NCBI GenBank assembly: GCA_012962595.1
Contig: DTXE01000323.1
Span: 1 to 5,816, forward strand
Reading direction: 5' to 3'
Origin: Syntrophaceae bacterium
GTDB taxonomy: Bacteria > Desulfobacterota > DTXE01
DNA: 5,816 nt
This document shows, piece after piece, positions 1 through 5,816 of the stretch. The translations under genes were made by a program, and so were the position numbers. Each line of letters starts with the position of its first letter. Position 1 is the first letter of the stretch. Below the pieces are notes generated by a model that did no database searches, was not told the DNA's origin, and saw only the letters and a program-made list of their open reading frames with translations.

Positions 1-93
1 AAAGGTGGCCTGTGTGAGCGCCTAACTCTTTTAGGGCATAAAGCAAAAAAGAAATCCTCCTACCTACAAATTGGAGGAGCTATTTTCACATGA
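1..93 (+). CDS. Possible C-terminal tail of an upstream gene (partial)
   Basis: Reading from base 1, this frame is open for 30 codons to a TGA at 91-93, 18 bases before the lon start. That is ordinary spacing for an upstream gene in the same operon. The tail includes GLCERLTLLGHKAKKKSSY and ends in GGAIFT. I recognise no family from it. An open stretch this short can easily occur by chance, and the hairpin at 55-78 would then lie inside the coding region, so the call is weak. If real, lon would not be first in its operon. If not, this is lon leader DNA. Confidence 0.3.
   Translation, partial: KGGLCERLTLLGHKAKKKSSYLQIGGAIFT
55..78 (+). promoter_or_regulatory. Small hairpin in the lon leader
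   Basis: TCCTCC at 55-60 is complementary to GGAGGA at 73-78, giving a 6-bp stem with a 12-base loop. A short T-rich stretch (TATTTT, 81-86) follows, so it could act as a weak terminator of an upstream transcript. The pyrimidine arm could alternatively pair with the lon ribosome binding site at 99-103. The pairing is visible in the sequence. Any regulatory role is inference. Confidence 0.3.
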
Positions 94-97
94 AAAC

Positions 98-103
98 AAG
101 GAG
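98..103 (+). promoter_or_regulatory. Ribosome binding site of lon
   Basis: AAGGAG lies 8 bases before the ATG at 112. This fixes the lon start there rather than at the internal Met20 codon. Confidence 0.8.
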
Positions 104-111
104 AACTTTTA

Positions 112-2493
112 ATGTCCCATAAAGATGTGCAAATTAAGAAAAAAGACCTGGAAGAAGGCCTGGATGAAATGCCAGGTGGCATTCCAGAAAAAATCCCTAT
201 CTTGCCTGTGGGCGATTTAGTTCTGTTCCCCAAGATGATAATCCCCTTGGTAATCACGGAGGAACCTCTCATCAAACTCATCGATGATGCCTTGGTGGGG
301 GATAAAACAGTAGGAGTTATAACCTCTAAGGGTGCAGCAGATAGTAAGAAGTCTGTAGAGGATCTATACACTGTAGGGACTGCCGCTGCCATACTAAAGA
401 TGTCCAAGATGCATACCGATGCAGTTAGACTTATTATCCAGGGTATTGCCAGGTTTATGGTTAAGAACTATATAGCAACTGAGCCCTATGTTAGGGCCCA
501 AATCCAGGTTCTTACCGATGTACTTGAAAAGGACATAGAAGTGGATGCCTTGGCATCCAACATCAAAAATCTCTTCCATAGAGTCCTGGAACTTTCACCA
601 TACCTCCCTTCAGAATTGGGTGCCATGGTTATGAGTATTGAGGAACCAGGTATCTTGGCCGATACCGTAACCTCTTCACTCAATCTCAGCAAGGATGAAA
701 AACAAGCTGTTTTGGAAACGGTTGATATAAGAAAGCGCCTGGAGAAGGTCAATCTATTTTTGACCAGACAGATAGAGGTATTAGAACTGGGTAGCAAAAT
801 CCAGTCCCAGGTGAGAGAGGGACTTGATAAGGCCCAACGGGAGTTCATCCTCCGAGAGCAGTTAAAGGCCATACAGAAAGAGTTAGGAGAAAAGGATGAA
901 CGGGCCTTGGAAATAGAAGAACTCCGCACAAAAATTAAAGAAAGAGAACTACCACCATCAGCGGCTAAAGAGGCGGAAAGAGAGCTGGACAGACTTTCCA
1001 AGATGCACCCTGCTGCGGCAGAATATACCGTTTCGCGGACCTACCTGGATTGGTTGCTTGATTTGCCATGGAATGTAGCTACTCAAGATAATCTGGATAT
1101 TGAGGCAGCTCAGAAGGTATTGGATGAAGACCATTATAACCTGGATAAGGTCAAGACCCGAATTTTAGAATACTTAGCGGTTCGAAAGTTAAAGAGCGAT
1201 ATGAAGGGTCCTATCCTCTGCTTTGTGGGTCCTCCTGGTACCGGTAAAACCTCCCTGGGCAAATCCATAGCCAGGGCCTTGGGGCGAAAATTTTACCGTA
1301 TGTCCTTAGGTGGCATACGGGATGAGGCTGAAATACGGGGACACCGGAGAACCTATGTGGGTGCATTGCCCGGACGAATCATTCAAGGAATGAGAAAGGC
1401 CGGTTCAAATAACCCGGTATTCATGTTGGATGAGGTTGATAAGATAGGTGTGGATTTCAGGGGTGATCCTGCATCTGCCTTATTAGAGGTACTAGATCCT
1501 GAGCAAAACTTTGCCTTCTCTGACCATTATCTGGGTGTAGAATTTGATCTTTCTAAGGTTATGTTCATTACTACTGCCAATATCCTAGATACCATCCCGC
1601 CGGCCTTAAGGGATAGGATGGAGGTATTGGATCTACCAGGTTACACCTGGGAGGAGAAGTTGAGAATTGCAAAAGAATTTCTGATACCAAGACAATTAAA
1701 AGAGCATGGATTGACTAATGCCAACCTGATATTTCAGGATGATGCCATAAAGAAAATCATTGGGGAATATACTAGAGAGGCAGGATTAAGAAACCTAGAA
1801 CGTGAGATTGCCACCGTTTGCCGAAGGGTGGCCAAGGAGGTAGCCAAAGGGATGACTGAACCTGTGTTGGTTACCCCTGAGATGATCCACAAATTCTTAG
1901 GACCCGCTAAATTCTTTTCCGAGTTAGCAGAAAGGACCTCTGAACCTGGTGTGGCCACCGGATTGGCCTGGACCCAGGCAGGAGGCGATATCATATTCGT
2001 GGAAGCCACCAAGATGCCGGGTAAGAAGACTCTCACCTTAACGGGCCAGTTGGGTGATGTGATGAAGGAATCAGCGGAGGCTGCATTAAGCTATGTGCGT
2101 TCCAAATCAAAGGAATTAGGTATCCCTGATGACTTTTACGAAAAAAATGATATCCATATTCATGTCCCGGCAGGTGCTATACCCAAAGATGGACCTTCTG
2201 CTGGCATAACTATGTTTACCGCCTTAGTCTCCCTTTTGACAGACCGACCTGTAAGACACGATGTGGCCATGACAGGAGAGATTACCCTTCGTGGTATGGC
2301 ATTACCTGTGGGGGGAATAAAAGAGAAGGTTTTGTGTGCCCATAGGGCAGGCATTAAAACCATAATTCTACCCAAGCGAAATGAGAAGGATTTAGAGGAA
2401 ATTCCCAAAGACATAAGGGAAAAGATGGATTTTCATTTCGTGGAAAGGATGGATGAGGTTATAGATATAGCCCTTACCGAGAAAAAGGAATAA
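112..2493 (+). CDS. lon: ATP-dependent Lon protease (LonA type, S16 family)
   Basis: Cytoplasmic ATP-driven serine protease that unfolds and degrades misfolded and short-lived regulatory proteins. At 793 residues it is of normal full length for a bacterial LonA. Residues about 27-215 form the N-terminal substrate-binding domain (starting [13 protein letters not shown]), followed by a charged helical coiled-coil region at about 205-300. The AAA+ module has Walker A GPPGTGKT at 373-380, Walker B VFMLDE at 436-441, sensor-1 region TTAN at 487-490, likely arginine finger R502, and sensor-2 arginine R560 in EAGLRNLER. The C-terminal protease domain has PKDGPSAG at 691-698 with catalytic Ser696, and GGIKEK with catalytic Lys739, 43 residues apart as in Escherichia coli. 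It lacks the membrane segments of archaeal LonB. All key residues are intact. The leader shows no CIRCE-type inverted repeat or clear sigma-70 promoter, so heat-shock control is not evident. It heads the lon-PHP-eno cluster. Confidence 0.98.
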   Translation: MSHKDVQIKKKDLEEGLDEMPGGIPEKIPILPVGDLVLFPKMIIPLVITEEPLIKLIDDALVGDKTVGVITSKGAADSKKSVEDLYTVGTAAAILKMSKMHTDAVRLIIQGIARFMVKNYIATEPYVRAQIQVLTDVLEKDIEVDALASNIKNLFHRVLELSPYLPSELGAMVMSIEEPGILADTVTSSLNLSKDEKQAVLETVDIRKRLEKVNLFLTRQIEVLELGSKIQSQVREGLDKAQREFILREQLKAIQKELGEKDERALEIEELRTKIKERELPPSAAKEAERELDRLSKMHPAAAEYTVSRTYLDWLLDLPWNVATQDNLDIEAAQKVLDEDHYNLDKVKTRILEYLAVRKLKSDMKGPILCFVGPPGTGKTSLGKSIARALGRKFYRMSLGGIRDEAEIRGHRRTYVGALPGRIIQGMRKAGSNNPVFMLDEVDKIGVDFRGDPASALLEVLDPEQNFAFSDHYLGVEFDLSKVMFITTANILDTIPPALRDRMEVLDLPGYTWEEKLRIAKEFLIPRQLKEHGLTNANLIFQDDAIKKIIGEYTREAGLRNLEREIATVCRRVAKEVAKGMTEPVLVTPEMIHKFLGPAKFFSELAERTSEPGVATGLAWTQAGGDIIFVEATKMPGKKTLTLTGQLGDVMKESAEAALSYVRSKSKELGIPDDFYEKNDIHIHVPAGAIPKDGPSAGITMFTALVSLLTDRPVRHDVAMTGEITLRGMALPVGGIKEKVLCAHRAGIKTIILPKRNEKDLEEIPKDIREKMDFHFVERMDEVIDIALTEKKE
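2485..2490 (+). promoter_or_regulatory. Ribosome binding site of the PHP gene, inside the end of lon
   Basis: AAGGAA sits in the last lon codons, directly before the lon TAA and 8 bases before the ATG at 2499. Placing it inside lon suggests that termination on lon and initiation on the PHP gene are linked. Confidence 0.65.
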
Positions 2494-2498
2494 AATCC

Positions 2499-4648
<2,150 letters not shown>

Positions 4649-4651
4649 ACC

Positions 4652-5500
4652 TCAGCCTCTCCCTTCTATCCTCTCCTCAAGCTCCTTTGCAAATTGTGCA
4701 TCATAGAGGGCCTTTAACCGATTGATTGTGGTCTCATAGGCATCGATCTGTTCTTCCTCAAGCTCCTTTGCAATCCCAGGATTAATCTCGTTCAATTTTC
4801 TTATCAAAATCTCCCTCTCTTCCCTTGGCATCACCTTTGGATCTGTCATTGCTGCAGCCCTGGTATAGATTCCCTCATCCAAAAGGTATTTCAATGCCTT
4901 AAATGGAAGCTCATAATAGTCTCCAATAGCTCCAGTTCTGTGGGTGAAGCCCTCAGGTGTAGCCGCCTTAAATGAAACACGAACGTAAAGCTTATCCGCA
5001 AATTTGGCCAATAGTTTTACATAGTCCCTATCAGATCCCAGTAATATACCATTTGTTTCTAGGATAAAGAGTGGATACCTAGATTTAGCTATATCCTCCA
5101 GGGTTAAGAGTAGGTGCTCCTTTCCGAGGGTTGGTTCACATCCAGAGAGTCGAAGCTTATTGACCTCAATACCCCTAAAGCGTTCCCATCCCGGGGAGGT
5201 TATGCCCCTTTCTGCTGCCTTAACCAGCTTCCGTGCAACCCTTTTTGGTGAATAAAATTCACCGAATCTCTCTGGAAAATCCCTTGACCAATCGCTCCAG
5301 CAATAGATACAGCGTAAACAGCAGCCTACAGCATATCCAGTTGCTATACCTCGATAGACCGGAGCTGAATAGATGCCTGTATATTTTCTTTCCAATCCCT
5401 CTGGACCTTCTCTAGTCACTCTCTTTTCGGTCTCTTCTGCTAACTTTAAGGGATCAAAGGGTGTAAATCCATGGGTGAGAAAGCGTTGATATCTCTTCAT
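4652..5500 (-). CDS. Radical SAM protein of unassigned function
   Basis: A 282-residue protein with the radical S-adenosylmethionine cluster motif C60-x3-C64-x2-C67 (GCCLRCIYCW), which should bind a [4Fe-4S] cluster and cleave SAM to a 5'-deoxyadenosyl radical. An extra Cys61 lies next to the first ligand. SGCEPTLG at 119-126 corresponds to the usual GGEPT SAM-binding motif with Cys in place of the second Gly. ETNG at 148-151 and VRVSFKA at 173-179 match later strands of the partial barrel, and TPEGFTHRTGA resembles the region after that strand in glycyl-radical-activase-like members. Apart from the four early cysteines and Cys121 there are none, so SPASM or other auxiliary clusters are unlikely. 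The C-terminal 60 residues are charged and helical, with AKELEE occurring twice. The start at 5500 is supported by GAGGAG 5 bases upstream. The gene appears to be monocistronic within this window and converges on eno. Substrate unknown; the protein is presumably cytoplasmic and oxygen-sensitive. Confidence 0.9.
   Translation of the reverse strand: MKRYQRFLTHGFTPFDPLKLAEETEKRVTREGPEGLERKYTGIYSAPVYRGIATGYAVGCCLRCIYCWSDWSRDFPERFGEFYSPKRVARKLVKAAERGITSPGWERFRGIEVNKLRLSGCEPTLGKEHLLLTLEDIAKSRYPLFILETNGILLGSDRDYVKLLAKFADKLYVRVSFKAATPEGFTHRTGAIGDYYELPFKALKYLLDEGIYTRAAAMTDPKVMPREEREILIRKLNEINPGIAKELEEEQIDAYETTINRLKALYDAQFAKELEERIEGRG
4674..4692. repeat. 19-bp exact direct repeat, copy 1
   Basis: The 19 bases from 4674 (starting TCCTCAAGCTCC) recur identically at 4755-4773, exactly 81 bases (27 codons) away. 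This copy encodes the second AKELEE (residues 271-276) of the radical SAM protein. Confidence 0.85.
4755..4773. repeat. 19-bp exact direct repeat, copy 2
   Basis: Identical to 4674-4692 and in the same reading frame. It encodes AKELEE at residues 244-249 of the radical SAM protein. Flanking bases differ on both sides. Confidence 0.85.
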
Positions 5501-5505
5501 TCTAT

Positions 5506-5511
5506 CTCCTC
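5506..5511 (-). promoter_or_regulatory. Ribosome binding site of the radical SAM gene
   Basis: GAGGAG on the reverse strand lies 5 bases upstream of the ATG at 5500 and supports that start. Confidence 0.75.
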
Positions 5512-5543
5512 AGCCTCTATGTTAATGGTTAGTACCTTTGGAT

Positions 5544-5572
5544 AGAATCACACACCATTTCTTGACTGTCAA
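5544..5572 (-). promoter_or_regulatory. Probable sigma-70 promoter of the radical SAM gene
   Basis: On the reverse strand a consensus -35 TTGACA (5567-5572) is followed after 17 bases by GATTCT (5544-5549), a weak -10 preceded by TGT, which resembles an extended -10. Transcription would start near 5536-5538, giving a leader of about 36 bases. The -35 box is part of a perfect inverted repeat, TTGACTGTCAA on the forward strand (5562-5572), which could also be a small operator. Confidence 0.45.
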
Positions 5573-5587
5573 CTCCGCTAACCGCCA

Positions 5588-5614
5588 GAGGGGGTATCCA
5601 GGTCATACCCCTTT
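5588..5614. repeat. GC-rich inverted repeat between two divergent promoters
   Basis: GGGGTAT at 5591-5597 and ATACCCC at 5605-5611 form a perfect 7-bp stem around a 7-base loop. Read as forward RNA, three more pairs including G-U wobbles extend it to 5588/5614. The right arm (ACCCCT, 5607-5612) can alternatively pair with AGGGGT at 5636-5641. Only a short T run follows, so it is not a strong intrinsic terminator. It may be a protein-binding site or a remnant of another element. Confidence 0.5.
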
Positions 5615-5658
5615 CAGTTCCCTGGGTCACAGCTTAGGGGTTAGAAGGTAATTTGACA

Positions 5659-5686
5659 TTGATTTGGACCGGCAAAAATGTATAAT
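5659..5686 (+). promoter_or_regulatory. Forward sigma-70 promoter candidate reading out of the window
   Basis: A perfect -10 TATAAT lies at 5681-5686, preceded after a 16-base spacer by TTGATT at 5659-5664. A perfect TTGACA also occurs at 5653-5658, but its 22-base spacing is too long for a standard promoter. Transcription would begin near 5693 and run through the CAAAT-repeat tract toward whatever lies to the right. The downstream gene is not in the window. Confidence 0.45.
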
Positions 5687-5755
5687 AGACCTGCGAGAAA
5701 CCCTCATGACCTTCAGTCACAAACAAACATGAAAATGCAATATAGGCAGGGATTG

Positions 5756-5816
5756 AAATTCAAAATACCAAATCCCAAATCTCAAACAATACCAAATATC
5801 AAAATCCAAATGACCA
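5756..5816. repeat. G-free CAAAT repeat tract with 7-base period (runs to window edge)
   Basis: Bases 5756-5811 contain no G. CAAA-type units start at 5769, 5776, 5783, 5793, 5800 and 5807, mostly 7 bases apart, and the 10-base AATACCAAAT recurs exactly at 5764 and 5788. From general knowledge, similar degenerate CAAAT-rich tracts are scattered between genes in several environmental bacterial lineages. The right end of the element lies outside the window. Confidence 0.65.

Larger units (their letters stand above)
5501..5816. other. Intergenic region without a convincing gene
   Basis: This 316-base stretch runs from the radical SAM start to the window edge. It holds, in order, the radical SAM ribosome binding site and probable promoter, a GC-rich inverted repeat, a forward promoter candidate, and a G-free CAAAT-repeat tract. 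Open frames exist at the right edge on both strands, but they lack ribosome binding sites and are made of repeat-derived low-complexity sequence. Confidence 0.75.

Noticed and set aside
18..37. Imperfect stem CCTAA/TTAGG (21-25 with 31-35) as an upstream terminator.
   Set aside because: It has only 5 perfect pairs and is followed by an A-rich rather than a T-rich tract, so it does not resemble an intrinsic terminator.
1..111. CIRCE or another classical heat-shock operator upstream of lon.
   Set aside because: No TTAGCACTC/GAGTGCTAA-type inverted repeat or direct GGTCAAA repeat is present.
60..1001. Reverse-strand open frames opposite the 5' part of lon.
   Set aside because: They are shadows of lon: the forward frame has all Lon motifs, while the reverse frames show Ser-rich composition and no recognisable domain.
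5653..5686. TTGACA at 5653 and TATAAT at 5681 as one perfect-consensus promoter.
   Set aside because: The 22-base spacing is too long for standard sigma-70 recognition. TTGATT at 5659 with a 16-base spacer is the better pairing.
5729..5816. Forward frame from the ATG at 5729, open to the window edge.
   Set aside because: It has no ribosome binding site and is composed of the CAAAT repeat tract, so its translation is low-complexity. It is better explained by the repeat.
5717..5816. Reverse-strand frame entering from the right edge and translating to aromatic-rich sequence such as FGIWYFEF.
   Set aside because: It is the reverse reading of the G-free repeat, which lacks stops in this frame because of its composition. 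There is no start signal or plausible protein pattern.

Overview
The window is compact bacterial chromosome: four complete protein genes, one possible gene tail at the left edge, and a repeat-bearing intergenic stretch at the right edge. The proteins are bacterial in type (LonA protease, bacterial-type enolase, TrpH/YciV-like PHP phosphoesterase). The DNA is of moderate to low GC, with many AGA/AGG arginine and ATA isoleucine codons and clear AAGGAG-type ribosome binding sites. An oxygen-sensitive radical SAM enzyme and the CAAAT-rich intergenic repeat would fit an anaerobic, Desulfobacterota- or Nitrospirota-like lineage, but that is an impression and not a placement.

Positions 1-111 form a short leader. 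One forward frame is open from base 1 to a TGA at 91-93 and may be the end of an upstream gene. A small hairpin and the lon ribosome binding site follow.

Positions 112-4648 look like one forward transcription unit of three genes. They are lon (ATP-dependent protease), a PHP-domain metal-dependent phosphoesterase 5 bases later, and eno (enolase), whose start overlaps the PHP stop as ATGA. The tight spacing suggests co-transcription and, for PHP and eno, translational coupling. The functions (protein quality control, nucleotide or RNA-end phosphate removal, central glycolysis) are housekeeping and are not one pathway.

Positions 4652-5500 on the reverse strand encode an unassigned radical SAM protein. 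Its stop codon is only 3 bases from the eno stop, so the two units converge with no space for an intergenic terminator. A 19-base exact in-frame direct repeat lies near its 3' end.

Positions 5501-5816 contain no convincing gene. They hold a likely reverse promoter for the radical SAM gene, a GC-rich inverted repeat, a plausible forward promoter reading out of the window, and at the end a G-free tract with 7-base periodic CAAAT units. I see no phage, transposon, CRISPR, toxin-antitoxin or defence system. The least explained parts are the radical SAM protein and the right-edge intergenic region.
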